Both the position numbers and the translations under genes were made by a program. From positions 1 to 28,461 of the forward strand of contig CAKSJF010000028.1 of the NCBI GenBank assembly GCA_934462945.1: DNA of 28,461 nucleotides, given 5' to 3'. A model generated the notes under the pieces. It was given only the letters and a program-made list of their open reading frames with translations, searched no databases and was not told where the DNA came from. The stretch's first letter is position 1. Each line of letters starts with the position of its first letter. This document shows positions 1-8,410 of this stretch, one piece after another. Origin of the DNA: an uncultured Clostridia bacterium. Lineage in GTDB: Bacteria; Bacillota; Clostridia; UBA1381.

Positions 1-624
1 CGTCACCTTCCGATCCTCCAAAACCTTTAAAAGCCGGTTCATCTGCATTTGCGGCAGCTCTCCGATTTCGTCAATAAATAAAACGCCGCCATGCGCGCGG
101 CTGACTGCGCCCTCCTTTGGCTGCGGAACACCGGCAGGACCGTATGCGCCTGCGCCCTGGTAGATCGGGTCGTGTACCGAACCGATTAATGGATCGGCAA
201 TACTCCTTTCGTCATACTGCATGGTGGTCGCATCGGTTTCGATAAATCTGGAGTCCCCGGAAAAGGGGGATGCCGGATTCTTTTTAGCTGCTTCTAATGC
301 GACACGTGCCGCAGCTGTTTTTCCCACGCCCGGCGGTCCGTAGATCAGAATATGCTGCGGATTCGGACCGCAAAGCGCTGCCTTGACCGCCCGGACGCCA
401 TCCTCCTGACCGATGATTTCCTCCAGACTCTCCGGGCGCGTCTGCTCGGTGAACGGTTCGGTCAGCGCACGTTTTCGCATCCGGTTTAAACGCTCCAATT
501 CCCGTTTGGTGTCCTGCTCAATTCCTTTCCGGCTGCTGTGCTGCATCTGCATCTGATCAAAAAAGTAAATTCCGATCACAAAGGTAAAAATCAATTGTGT
601 CAATGCGATAAATGATGTAAGCAT
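1..624 (-). CDS. lonB: ATP-dependent protease LonB, 5' part (runs off left edge)
   Basis: This is the N-terminal 208 codons of a Bacillus-type LonB, a membrane-anchored AAA+ serine protease. The start ATG (624-622) is preceded by GAGGG seven bases upstream. Residues about 3-23 form a hydrophobic N-terminal anchor ending in FDQMQMQ. The AAA+ module follows: Walker A GPPGVGKTA, then the LonB-type stretch IADPLIGSVHDPIYQGAG, then a Walker B region reading GGVLFIDEIGEL. The catalytic Ser-Lys protease domain lies beyond the window edge and cannot be checked. LonB proteins degrade regulatory and misfolded proteins; in sporulating Firmicutes they are linked to the forespore. The gene is divergent from the phosphatase gene at 780. 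I found no convincing promoter for it in the 155-base gap. Confidence 0.9.
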   Translation of the reverse strand, partial: MLTSFIALTQLIFTFVIGIYFFDQMQMQHSSRKGIEQDTKRELERLNRMRKRALTEPFTEQTRPESLEEIIGQEDGVRAVKAALCGPNPQHILIYGPPGVGKTAAARVALEAAKKNPASPFSGDSRFIETDATTMQYDERSIADPLIGSVHDPIYQGAGAYGPAGVPQPKEGAVSRAHGGVLFIDEIGELPQMQMNRLLKVLEDRKVT

Positions 625-717
625 AAATATCCCTCAATTTCAAAAATAGTCTTTTCTTTAGTTTTGAGATTCTTAAGGTTCTTTATGCAAAATTTCTCTC
701 TTTTTTTGAAAATGCTA

Positions 718-746
718 TAGACTTTTTTTAGAGAATCGTGTAAAAT
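718..746 (+). promoter_or_regulatory. Likely sigma-A promoter for the phosphatase-recQ pair
   Basis: A -35 box TAGACT (718-723, 4 of 6 matches to TTGACA) is followed by a 17-base spacer and a -10 box TAAAAT (741-746). The predicted transcript would start near 753, leaving a short leader with GGGAGA before the ATG at 780. The position also argues against the TTG at 756 being the start codon. Confidence 0.5.
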
Positions 747-779
747 AAAAGTAAATTGATATGTTTGGGAGAAAACGCT

Positions 780-1487
780 ATGAAACTATATATCATTCGT
801 CATGGAGATCCGGATTATGCCAATGATTGCCTAACTCCTTTGGGAAAGCGGCAGGCAGAGGCACTTGGCAGAAGATTTGCAAATACTGATCTGGATATGG
901 TTTTCATTTCTCCATTGGGGAGAGCGCAGGAAACAGCAAAACCAACCTGTGAGATCAAAAAGTTGCATGCAGAAATTTTAGATTGGACAAGCGAAAATGC
1001 AATTTATGAAGAATTGATGGTGCCAGAGGGCAATACCTCCAGATGGTGCTTTGCGCAGCAAAATACAAATTATAAAAATAATGAAACAATTCGTTATTAT
1101 GACAATTGGCAGAAAGCGCATCCGGATTTTGACAGAGTCTCTGTTCGGGCGGGGATGGAGCGGATTGGAACAGAATCAGACGCTTTCTTAAAGAAACTTG
1201 GATATGAGCGGCAGGGCGCAGTATATAAGATTCTCGAACCGTCTGAAAAATCTGTGGCAGTATTTTGCCATCAAGGGTTTGGGTTAAGTTGGTACGCACA
1301 TTTGATGCAGTTGCCGCCACACTTGGTATGGGCAGGGTTTGATGTGGCTCATACGGGAGTCACGTTATTTCATTTTGAAAATTATGAAAATGGTATCACA
1401 ACACCGAAGTGCCTTATGTTATCGGATCTTTCGCATATTTATCAGGCGGGGTTGCCTATGCGGTATGAAAACCGATTAAAAATATGA
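780..1487 (+). CDS. Histidine phosphatase family protein
   Basis: 235-residue cytoplasmic protein of the phosphoglycerate mutase-like histidine phosphatase superfamily. The RHG motif is near the N terminus (R7-H8-G9; H8 would be the phosphorylated residue), the second-shell arginine lies in SPLGRAQETA (R48), and the second catalytic histidine is in VFCHQGFG (H164). ATG 780 is chosen over the in-frame TTG at 756 because GGGAGA sits seven bases before it and the family begins directly with the beta strand leading into RHG. The substrate cannot be told from sequence; the family includes small-molecule phosphatases and mutases. Only 24 bases separate it from recQ, so the two are probably co-transcribed, but no functional link is obvious. 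Confidence 0.85.
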   Translation: MKLYIIRHGDPDYANDCLTPLGKRQAEALGRRFANTDLDMVFISPLGRAQETAKPTCEIKKLHAEILDWTSENAIYEELMVPEGNTSRWCFAQQNTNYKNNETIRYYDNWQKAHPDFDRVSVRAGMERIGTESDAFLKKLGYERQGAVYKILEPSEKSVAVFCHQGFGLSWYAHLMQLPPHLVWAGFDVAHTGVTLFHFENYENGITTPKCLMLSDLSHIYQAGLPMRYENRLKI

Positions 1488-1511
1488 TCAATTTGATCAA
1501 ATAGGAAATGG

Positions 1512-3296
1512 ATGAAACAAAAGATGACAAAAGAGGAAGTTTTAAAAAAATATTTTGGATATACCGGATTCCGGGAGGGACAGGACGAGCTCATCGACCG
1601 GATTCTTGCACGTGAGGACGTTTTAGGAATTATGCCGACCGGAGCAGGAAAGTCGCTTTGTTTTCAGATTCCTGCGCTGATGATGCCGGGAATTACGCTG
1701 GTGATTTCTCCTCTGGTGTCTCTGATGAAGGATCAGGTACGCGCTTTGGTGGATAACGGAATCCGCGCGGCATATATCAATTCCTCGCTGACCTATCCGC
1801 AAACGCTCAAAGCAATTGCAAATGCAAAAAAGGGCATTTATAAAATCATTTATGTTGCGCCGGAACGGCTTGAAATCCCGGCTTTTTTAGAGTTTGCAGC
1901 AGAGGCGGATATTTCGATGCTGACGGTGGATGAAGCGCACTGCGTCTCCCAGTGGGGGCAGGATTTCCGTCCAAGCTATTTAAAAATCCCGGAATTTTTA
2001 CAAAAATTAAAAAAACGTCCGGTTTTAAATGCGTTCACCGCCACGGCAACGGCGCATGTCCGGCGCGATATGATTGAGATTTTAAAACTTCAGAATCCGT
2101 ATATCATCACCACCGGATTTGACCGTCCAAACCTGTTTTTTAAGGTGCTTGAGCCGACGGATAAGTTCCGCGCACTGACCGGGTATCTGAGCCGGCATGA
2201 GGGGAAAAGCGGCATTGTCTATTGCACCACCCGAAAGAATGTGGAGGATGTTTGTCACCGGCTTTGCGAGCTTGGTTTTTCTGCCACACGCTATCATGCC
2301 GGACTTTCCGAGGAGGAACGGTTTCAAAATCAGGACGATTTTCTCTATGACAACAAACAGATCATGGTTGCTACCAATGCCTTTGGGATGGGGATTGATA
2401 AGAGCAATGTTAATTTTGTGATTCATTATAATATGCCGCTGGACGTGGAAAGCTATTATCAGGAGGCAGGCAGAGCAGGGAGGGACGGAAGTCCGGCAGA
2501 CTGCATACTCCTGTTTGGTGCGAGGGATGTGCAGACAAACCGGTTTCTGATTGATAACGGAACTGTGCAGGATGGCAGTGAGCTGTCGGAAAAATTGAAG
2601 GAACGCGCGATGGAGCGGCTGCGGAAAATGACGCTATACTGCCGGGAGCAGGGATGTCTCCGGGCATATCTGATGAAGTATTTTGGAGAGAAAAGAGAGG
2701 ATTACTGCGGTAATTGCGGCAACTGCATGAGCGGCTATGAGCAGGTCAATGTATTAAAGGAGGCGCAGAAGATCGCAGCCTGCGTCAATTCCTTGCAGGG
2801 GCGGTTTGGAATCGGTATGGCAACCGGTGTTCTGCGCGGTTCGCATGAGGAAAAAATTATGCGTTTTTCCCGCATTCCGACCTATGGCAGTCTGAAAGAA
2901 CTTTCAGAAAGGGAAATCCGTCAGATCATTCATTTTATGCTGTCGCAGGAGTATCTGTATCAGACCGATTCAGAATATCCGCTTTTGCAGCTTGGAAAGC
3001 GTTTTCGGGAACTGACCGGGAAAAAAGAACTGCTGATGCGCCGTGCAAAGGAGAAAGAGGTTCCTAAAAAGGATGCTCCGGAGGATTCAGAACTTCTGAA
3101 ACGTTTAAAAGCGCTCCGACAGAAGATTGCACGCGCAAAGGGTGTGCCGGCATATGTGATCTTTACCGACGCGACCCTCTCAGAACTTGCCCGGAGAAAA
3201 CCGGGCAATATGGAGGAACTTTTGGAGGTTTCGGGCATTGGCGCTGTGAAAGCAGAACGCTATGGAAAGAAATTTCTGGAGGAATTAAAGAAATAA
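1512..3296 (+). CDS. recQ: ATP-dependent DNA helicase RecQ
   Basis: 594-residue 3'-5' DNA helicase of the RecQ family, acting in recombinational repair and fork restart. The N-terminal helicase core carries Walker A TGAGKS (43-48), DEAH (140-143) followed by CVSQWGQDFRPSY, and the arginine-finger motif QEAGRAGRDG (317-326). The RecQ zinc site is intact: C382, C399, C402 and C405, with the same spacing as in E. coli RecQ. A winged-helix region follows, then a short HRDC-like domain (about 525-594) with the helix-hairpin signature SGIGAVKAERYG. AGGAA lies just before ATG 1512. A second in-frame ATG at 1524 is possible but has weaker spacing. It follows the phosphatase in a likely operon. Confidence 0.95.
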   Translation: MKQKMTKEEVLKKYFGYTGFREGQDELIDRILAREDVLGIMPTGAGKSLCFQIPALMMPGITLVISPLVSLMKDQVRALVDNGIRAAYINSSLTYPQTLKAIANAKKGIYKIIYVAPERLEIPAFLEFAAEADISMLTVDEAHCVSQWGQDFRPSYLKIPEFLQKLKKRPVLNAFTATATAHVRRDMIEILKLQNPYIITTGFDRPNLFFKVLEPTDKFRALTGYLSRHEGKSGIVYCTTRKNVEDVCHRLCELGFSATRYHAGLSEEERFQNQDDFLYDNKQIMVATNAFGMGIDKSNVNFVIHYNMPLDVESYYQEAGRAGRDGSPADCILLFGARDVQTNRFLIDNGTVQDGSELSEKLKERAMERLRKMTLYCREQGCLRAYLMKYFGEKREDYCGNCGNCMSGYEQVNVLKEAQKIAACVNSLQGRFGIGMATGVLRGSHEEKIMRFSRIPTYGSLKELSEREIRQIIHFMLSQEYLYQTDSEYPLLQLGKRFRELTGKKELLMRRAKEKEVPKKDAPEDSELLKRLKALRQKIARAKGVPAYVIFTDATLSELARRKPGNMEELLEVSGIGAVKAERYGKKFLEELKK

Positions 3297-3333
3297 AAGT
3301 CGCATTTTCTCACCTATTCACTTCTTTTCGGCA

Positions 3334-3361
3334 TTGTATTTTTTCTGATCTTTGCTATAAT
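3334..3361 (+). promoter_or_regulatory. Extended -10 promoter of the GH127 gene
   Basis: TTGTAT (3334-3339), a 16-base spacer, and TATAAT (3356-3361) preceded by TGC give an extended -10 element. The -10 overlaps an in-frame ATG at 3360, so that codon would lie outside the transcript; the true start is the ATG at 3393. Confidence 0.7.
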
Positions 3362-3392
3362 GGTGATAGAAAATAAAAAAGGAGACAATGCT

Positions 3393-5201
3393 ATGAATCA
3401 AAAAATTCCCTTTTCCAAGGTGACCGTTCGGGATGGTTTTTGGAAGAATAAGCAAACGTTAAATGAGAATGTGACCTCTTATGCGGTTTACGACCGTTTT
3501 TCGGACACACACCGCTTTGATGCGCTAAAATGCAGACCCTGCTTAGAGCATCCGGACTGGAAACCGCATTTTTTCTGGGATTCCGATGTTGCAAAGTGGC
3601 TGGAGGGTGTGTCTTATATTCTCACCAAACATGATGATCCAAAGCTTCGCAAACTTTCAGAGGACGCGATTTCCGATATGATCAAATCGCAGCTCCCGGA
3701 GGGTTATTATAATTGTTACTATGAGGTGACAGAACAGGATCAGCGCTTTCGCGGACGCGGAAATCATGAGCTATATTGTGCAGGTCATCTGATGGAGGCG
3801 GCGGTTGCACATTTTGAAGAAACCGGAGAACGCTATTTCTTAGACATGATGTGCCGCTATGCGGATTACATTTATGAGGTGTTTGTGAAAGAGGACAGCG
3901 CCGCTTTTGTCACCTGCGGACATCCGGAGGTGGAACTTGCACTGGTTCGGCTCTACCAGGCGACCGGGGTGGAAAAATATCTGGAATTAGCGCGGTTTTT
4001 CGTGAATCAGCGCGGAAATAATGAAAAAGATCCTCCGGCATATGAAATTTTTTATAATACCTATGATCAAAGCAGCGTACCGCTCCGCAAACTGGAAAAG
4101 GCAGACGGACACGCTGTCCGCGCTTTGTATCTTTATTGCGCTATGGCGGATCTTGCGAAAATTGACGGCGACCGGGAACTCTTTGCAGCATGCAGGAGAG
4201 TGTTTGACAATATGGTTGAGCAAAGAATGTATATCACAGGCGGACTTGGCTCTACGCATTATGGAGAAGCTTTTACCATTGATTACGATCTTCCGAACCG
4301 GACGGCTTATGCAGAAACCTGTGCGTCTATTGCGATGACTTTTTTCGGTTTGCGGATGTCGGAGTTAGAGATGGATGGAAAATATGCGGATGTGATTGAG
4401 CGCGAAATTTACAACGGCGTATTATCCGGACTTTCCTTAGACGGAAAAAGCTTTTTCTATGAAAATCCGCTGGAAATTGATCCTTACCTTGCAAATGTGA
4501 ATACCTCCACAAAGGATCATGACCGCCTGCCGATTATGGAGCGCGTGGAAGTGTTCGATTGCTCCTGCTGTCCGCCGAACCTTGTCCGTTTTATTTCTTC
4601 TATCGGCAATCTGATTTATGCCGAGGGGGAGGACACCCTTTTTGTACACCAGTACATTCCGTCCGAAACCGGGCATGTGATCATGGATACGCGCTATCCG
4701 CTGGATGGAGAAATCCGGATTCATATTTCCGGCGGTTATAAGCGTGCGGCGCTGCGCATTCCAGGTTGGTGCAGAGAGTTTTCTGTGAATTATCCGTATA
4801 TCCAAAAGAACGGATATATTTACATAGAGCTTTGCGGAGAGGATGAGATTTTCTTGAACCTTTCTATGAAACCGTGTGTTTATGCGGCAAAGCCGGAGGT
4901 GCACCAGGATGCCGGAAAGGTTGCGGTGCAGTATGGACCGGTTGTTTACTGTGCAGAGGCGGTAGACAACGGCGCAAATCTAAAAAGCATTTTTCTTCCG
5001 ATCGAGGCAGAATTTACACTTGTACCGGACGAAAAAACAGGACTTCCGGCATTAGAAACCACAGCATACCGGCAAAAGGAACAGGATGCGCTTTATGCGC
5101 CGGCAGAAAAGGAAGAAGAAATCCGTTTGCGGATGATTCCATATCATGCCTTTGCAAACCGCGGTGCGTCTGAAATGCTGGTCTGGCTGAAAAGAAAATG
5201 A
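3393..5201 (+). CDS. Glycoside hydrolase family 127, beta-L-arabinofuranosidase type
   Basis: 602-residue enzyme of the GH127 (formerly DUF1680) family, which removes beta-L-arabinofuranose from arabinose-containing plant glycans or glycopeptides. The family's zinc/thiolate active site is complete: E308 and C310 in YAETCAS, and the pair C392-C393 in CSCCPPN, matching Glu338, Cys340, Cys417 and Cys418 of the characterised Bifidobacterium HypBA1. The N terminus has FWKNKQTLNENV and PHFFWDSDVAKWLEG, typical of the (alpha/alpha)6 barrel; a beta-sandwich fills the C-terminal third. No signal peptide is present, so it acts in the cytoplasm on imported sugars. Start ATG 3393 has GGAG eight bases upstream. 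It has its own promoter and is monocistronic or read with the lipoprotein downstream. Substrate specificity within GH127 is not certain. Confidence 0.92.
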   Translation: MNQKIPFSKVTVRDGFWKNKQTLNENVTSYAVYDRFSDTHRFDALKCRPCLEHPDWKPHFFWDSDVAKWLEGVSYILTKHDDPKLRKLSEDAISDMIKSQLPEGYYNCYYEVTEQDQRFRGRGNHELYCAGHLMEAAVAHFEETGERYFLDMMCRYADYIYEVFVKEDSAAFVTCGHPEVELALVRLYQATGVEKYLELARFFVNQRGNNEKDPPAYEIFYNTYDQSSVPLRKLEKADGHAVRALYLYCAMADLAKIDGDRELFAACRRVFDNMVEQRMYITGGLGSTHYGEAFTIDYDLPNRTAYAETCASIAMTFFGLRMSELEMDGKYADVIEREIYNGVLSGLSLDGKSFFYENPLEIDPYLANVNTSTKDHDRLPIMERVEVFDCSCCPPNLVRFISSIGNLIYAEGEDTLFVHQYIPSETGHVIMDTRYPLDGEIRIHISGGYKRAALRIPGWCREFSVNYPYIQKNGYIYIELCGEDEIFLNLSMKPCVYAAKPEVHQDAGKVAVQYGPVVYCAEAVDNGANLKSIFLPIEAEFTLVPDEKTGLPALETTAYRQKEQDALYAPAEKEEEIRLRMIPYHAFANRGASEMLVWLKRK

Positions 5202-5270
5202 GAAAAAAACATATTTTGATTCTTTTCGGATATAATAGGAGTATACCTGTTAAGAAAGGAGTCAGATATT

Positions 5271-5528
5271 TTGAAAAAGATTTGTTTATTTTTGATCATC
5301 AGCGCAATGGCTTTGAGCCTGACTGCGTGCGGAAATAATAATACTGCACCGTCTCAGTCTCCGTCCGCATCTCCGTCTGCATCTGCAAACAATCAGGGCG
5401 GCAATGTCGGAAAGGATGTCGGCGACGCGGTGAAGGATGTCGGCGAGGGCGTCGGAAAAGGCGTGGAGGACGTTGGCGACGCAGTCGGAGACGGTGTGAA
5501 AGATTTAACCGGCAACGAAAACAAATAA
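5271..5528 (+). CDS. Small lipoprotein with three 11-residue repeats
   Basis: 85 residues, TTG start, with AAAGGAG nine bases upstream. Residues 1-19 are a lipoprotein signal and C20 in LTAC is the expected lipidation site, so the mature protein is anchored to the outer face of the membrane. Residues 22-45 are a low-complexity Asn/Ser/Pro/Gln linker. Residues 46-78 are three repeats of exactly 11 residues: VGKDVGDAVKD, VGEGVGKGVED, VGDAVGDGVKD. An 11-residue period with valine at positions 1, 5 and 9 gives an amphipathic helix, as in LEA-type or synuclein-type proteins. I do not recognise the family and assign no function. A TATAAT at 5231-5236 lies upstream, but no good -35 accompanies it, so read-through from GH127 is also possible. 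A terminator follows five bases after the stop. Confidence 0.8.
   Translation: MKKICLFLIISAMALSLTACGNNNTAPSQSPSASPSASANNQGGNVGKDVGDAVKDVGEGVGKGVEDVGDAVGDGVKDLTGNENK
5406..5504 (+). repeat. Three 33-bp degenerate coding repeats in the lipoprotein gene
   Basis: Three consecutive 33-base units encode the 11-residue repeats of the lipoprotein. The recurring core is gatgtcggcgacgc-like. The units differ by substitutions only, with no length change, which keeps the helix period intact. Confidence 0.75.
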
Positions 5529-5532
5529 AAGA

Positions 5533-5578
5533 ATGAGTGAGTACCCAAAGAGGATGCTCACTCATATTTTTTTTATTT
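5533..5578. terminator. Two-way intrinsic terminator between lipoprotein and subtilase genes
   Basis: ATGAGTGAG (5533-5541) pairs with CTCACTCAT (5557-5565), extended inward by two more pairs, and is followed by a T-rich run on the + strand. On the - strand the A-rich bases 5518-5532 provide the U tract, so it can serve both converging genes. The last bases of the subtilase gene (stop codon 5573-5575) lie inside the T tract. Confidence 0.85.
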
Positions 5579-8410
5579 ATGATATGCCTGACTGACCGGA
5601 TGGACTGTTCCGGTATTCCAATAGAGAATCGAATAGGAATCTGCTGTTTTTTCTGTGCCGGAGAGCGTATGCCAGTAGGTATTGTTTCCGGATTGGAGCG
5701 TCACATTCCGGTGTGGAATGACAGACACAAGCCGTTTTCCGTTGTAGAATGCGATATAAAGATCAACGGTCTTTTCATAGCCGATATTATTCGCAGTAAA
5801 GCTGATCTGATTTGCAATATTGCTGTTGACCGTGGTTGTGATCGGATTCAGACACTGTTCTAAAGTTCTTTCCGTTATGTTGTCCGCATAATCGCAAACC
5901 GTTATCCGGACGGTGCTTTGGTCTGCGTCTGACAGATCAAACTGCAGCGGTGTGGCGGTGTCGTCCGGATAAACCACCGGTTCAGCAACACTCTTTTCCT
6001 GACCGTTCCGATCTTCATATACAATTTGAACGTATTCCACATAGTGGTTGTCCGCCGGGAATACGGTTAAAACCGAACCGGTCATATACCCGGTGATATC
6101 CGGCTTTTGGGAATCTATCACTAAGGGCAGTTCCATGGTTTGCGGGCGTGTTTTTTCGGTGTCGGTCGGATAATAGCCGGTAATTTCCAACTGATAGTCA
6201 CCGTCCGGAATTGTTGGTAAAATATATGCAAAAGCGTTTCCGTTAAATTTCTGGAGATCGTTTGCCTCCATTTTAAAATTTCTTGCTCCGCTCATAAGAA
6301 TTTCCACTTTTCCAACATTTCTCCATGGAGTGATATAAAAGCCTAAATAAAAGCTGTTATCTGTACCTGTAGGAGAGAGTGCAATCCATTTTTGATCGGT
6401 CAAACCGTTATATTCATTTTGTCCTAAAGGATACTGTTTTTCGCCGATTTTCGTGTAAAGAAATGTTCCGTTTGCTGCTCCGTCCTCGGAGATCAGCTGA
6501 CTGCCGCCCTCGTCATAGATTGTCCGGTCGAAGATGGGTTCGTCAAGCCAGTCGCCGTAAAAGCCGGTAAACGGCAGGTGAATCGGAACAATGTTATCAT
6601 TGGAGGAAAGCTCTAAAAAACCGTCGATAAAGAATCCGTTGGTAAATACCCTTGCCTGCTCCGAAATGGCATCCGCATCTAAGGTCACCGAAATTTGAAG
6701 CGGTTGACTTCCGTTTGCCGGTACGGTGATGGCAGACGGAACATCCGATTCGTTTGCAATCGGCTTTGACGCGCCGACCCGGTGATCGGCGGTATATCCG
6801 TCTAACAGGGTTGTTACGCTGATGCTGTGATATGTAACCGGCTGATCGGTCAGATTTTGCACGGTTGCAGTCAGTGTAAATTCATTCGTCAGTTGATCCC
6901 CTAAGCTTATTTTGCTTTTTCCGGAATTCCCTAAAAGAATTGCCGGTGTTTTAACAGCGTTTTGCAGATTGATCAGTCCTGCACCCTGCAAGCGCGGAGA
7001 GTAGTATGTGCCGTCTGCCTGCTTTTGAATTGCAGCAGTAGACATCATCAGATTTTCTAAAAGTGCGGATTTCTCTTTGCCGGTTTTTCCGTTGTTCTGT
7101 GCGGAAAACGGATTGGTCTGGTAGAACTGATTCATCAGCGCGAATGCAGCGGCGGCATGCGGAGCAGCCATAGATGTTCCGCTCATGGTTTGGTACTGAT
7201 TATTTGGTACAGAGGAATAAATCTTGCCGCCGGGTGCGGTCAGCTCCGGCTTTAATTCTAAATCGTCCGAAGTACCCCAGGAGGAGAAAGAGGACATTTG
7301 TCCGTTGTGCATGGCAGCCTTGGCGCTGTTTGTGAGGGATGCAATTGCGGTACAGTCGGAAAAACCGTTCGGAACTCCGCCGGCAGAATAGTCGATCCTG
7401 GTAACATCAGGGGATTCCAACGCTTTGGCTTTTTTCTGGAATCCGCGCGAGGCATTTCCGTTTGCGCATGCAACCGAAATCCCGGCGGCACGGAGATTCT
7501 CAATTGATTTTTCCGCAAGCGAATAGCGAGAATAGGTTTTGTGTATGTAATCAATTCCAAAGCTCATGTTCACGCAGTCGACCCCCATTTTGCAGGCATC
7601 GTCCAGCGCTTTATTCAGAACGTCTGTGCTGAGCGTTCCGTCCTCATCAGCAATTTTCATCAAAACCAACTGTGATTCGGGGGCAATGCCGGAAAAATGA
7701 CGTCCGTTTGCTGTGGTTTCCTTTCCGCCGATAATGCCGGCAACATGCGTCCCGTGAATATTTTTGGTGGAATAGGTGTCGTTGGTTTTCCGGACATAGT
7801 CGTATGCAAACGGAATTTTGCTGCTTTTGTAGGTGTTCGGATAGGAAAGTCCGCTTGCCTGGATGGACGCTGATGTCAGCTTGGGATTTGACGGAGTCAT
7901 GTTAAAAAACGCATGATTCACATCAAACTCCGAATCAATCACAGCAACTGCCTGTCCCTCGCCGCGGTAGGCTAAGTCTCCGTCTGCAAGCGGCAGATCC
8001 ATTAAATCACCCGAGGTTTCCAGCATGGGTTCGGTAATCGTAAAATACAGAACCTCCTCTACGGTTTTTACATTTGGGAGCGCTCTGATTTTCTCAATCT
8101 GATCCCGTGTTGTTTCAATTGAAAAACCTTTAAACAGCTCGGTGTAGGTATAGATCGGTGTAATTTCCTCGTTTGTGCTTTCGGAAATTTCTCCCAATAC
8201 CTTTGCCTGGGTTTTTAAAAGCGCGTTTGCCTGTCTGGATTGTACACTCGGCGCGTCGATTCCCTTAAGGGTGCAGAGCGGATCGCCGTCTATTTCAACA
8301 ATCAGCTGTACCGGCTCGTTTGGTTCTTCCGGTACCGTAATCGCAGCAAAAACACTCTGACCGGCAATCAGCTGTGTGCAAAGCAGTAGTGCAAGTAATT
8401 TCTTTTTCAT
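5573..8410 (-). CDS. Secreted S8 family serine peptidase (subtilase)
   Basis: 945-residue exported subtilisin-like protease. Residues 1-22 (MKKKLLALLLCTQLIAGQSV and on) are a Sec signal peptide; about 35-125 resemble an I9-type propeptide. The catalytic triad is complete: D159 in AVIDSEFD, H219 in HGTHVAG, S413 in SGTSMAAPHA, with the oxyanion Asn at about 319. The long C-terminal extension (about 480-945) looks like beta-sandwich domains, as in lactocepin or C5a-peptidase-like cell-envelope proteases, and ends in a domain (855-945) that resembles the C terminus of the surface protein at 24756-27053. No LPXTG signal is seen. Its ATG overlaps the stop of the radical SAM gene (ATGA), with AGGAGG inside the end of that gene, so its translation is coupled. 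Likely substrates are extracellular peptides or proteins. Confidence 0.92.
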   Translation of the reverse strand: MKKKLLALLLCTQLIAGQSVFAAITVPEEPNEPVQLIVEIDGDPLCTLKGIDAPSVQSRQANALLKTQAKVLGEISESTNEEITPIYTYTELFKGFSIETTRDQIEKIRALPNVKTVEEVLYFTITEPMLETSGDLMDLPLADGDLAYRGEGQAVAVIDSEFDVNHAFFNMTPSNPKLTSASIQASGLSYPNTYKSSKIPFAYDYVRKTNDTYSTKNIHGTHVAGIIGGKETTANGRHFSGIAPESQLVLMKIADEDGTLSTDVLNKALDDACKMGVDCVNMSFGIDYIHKTYSRYSLAEKSIENLRAAGISVACANGNASRGFQKKAKALESPDVTRIDYSAGGVPNGFSDCTAIASLTNSAKAAMHNGQMSSFSSWGTSDDLELKPELTAPGGKIYSSVPNNQYQTMSGTSMAAPHAAAAFALMNQFYQTNPFSAQNNGKTGKEKSALLENLMMSTAAIQKQADGTYYSPRLQGAGLINLQNAVKTPAILLGNSGKSKISLGDQLTNEFTLTATVQNLTDQPVTYHSISVTTLLDGYTADHRVGASKPIANESDVPSAITVPANGSQPLQISVTLDADAISEQARVFTNGFFIDGFLELSSNDNIVPIHLPFTGFYGDWLDEPIFDRTIYDEGGSQLISEDGAANGTFLYTKIGEKQYPLGQNEYNGLTDQKWIALSPTGTDNSFYLGFYITPWRNVGKVEILMSGARNFKMEANDLQKFNGNAFAYILPTIPDGDYQLEITGYYPTDTEKTRPQTMELPLVIDSQKPDITGYMTGSVLTVFPADNHYVEYVQIVYEDRNGQEKSVAEPVVYPDDTATPLQFDLSDADQSTVRITVCDYADNITERTLEQCLNPITTTVNSNIANQISFTANNIGYEKTVDLYIAFYNGKRLVSVIPHRNVTLQSGNNTYWHTLSGTEKTADSYSILYWNTGTVHPVSQAYHK

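Noticed and set aside
625..717. Promoter for lonB on the - strand
   Set aside because: TTGCAT and several A/T-rich hexamers exist, but none has a matching partner at 16-18 bases.
5216..5244. TTGATT as a -35 for the lipoprotein gene
   Set aside because: It is only nine bases from the good TATAAT, and the hexamer at correct spacing downstream is poor; I could not assemble a complete promoter.
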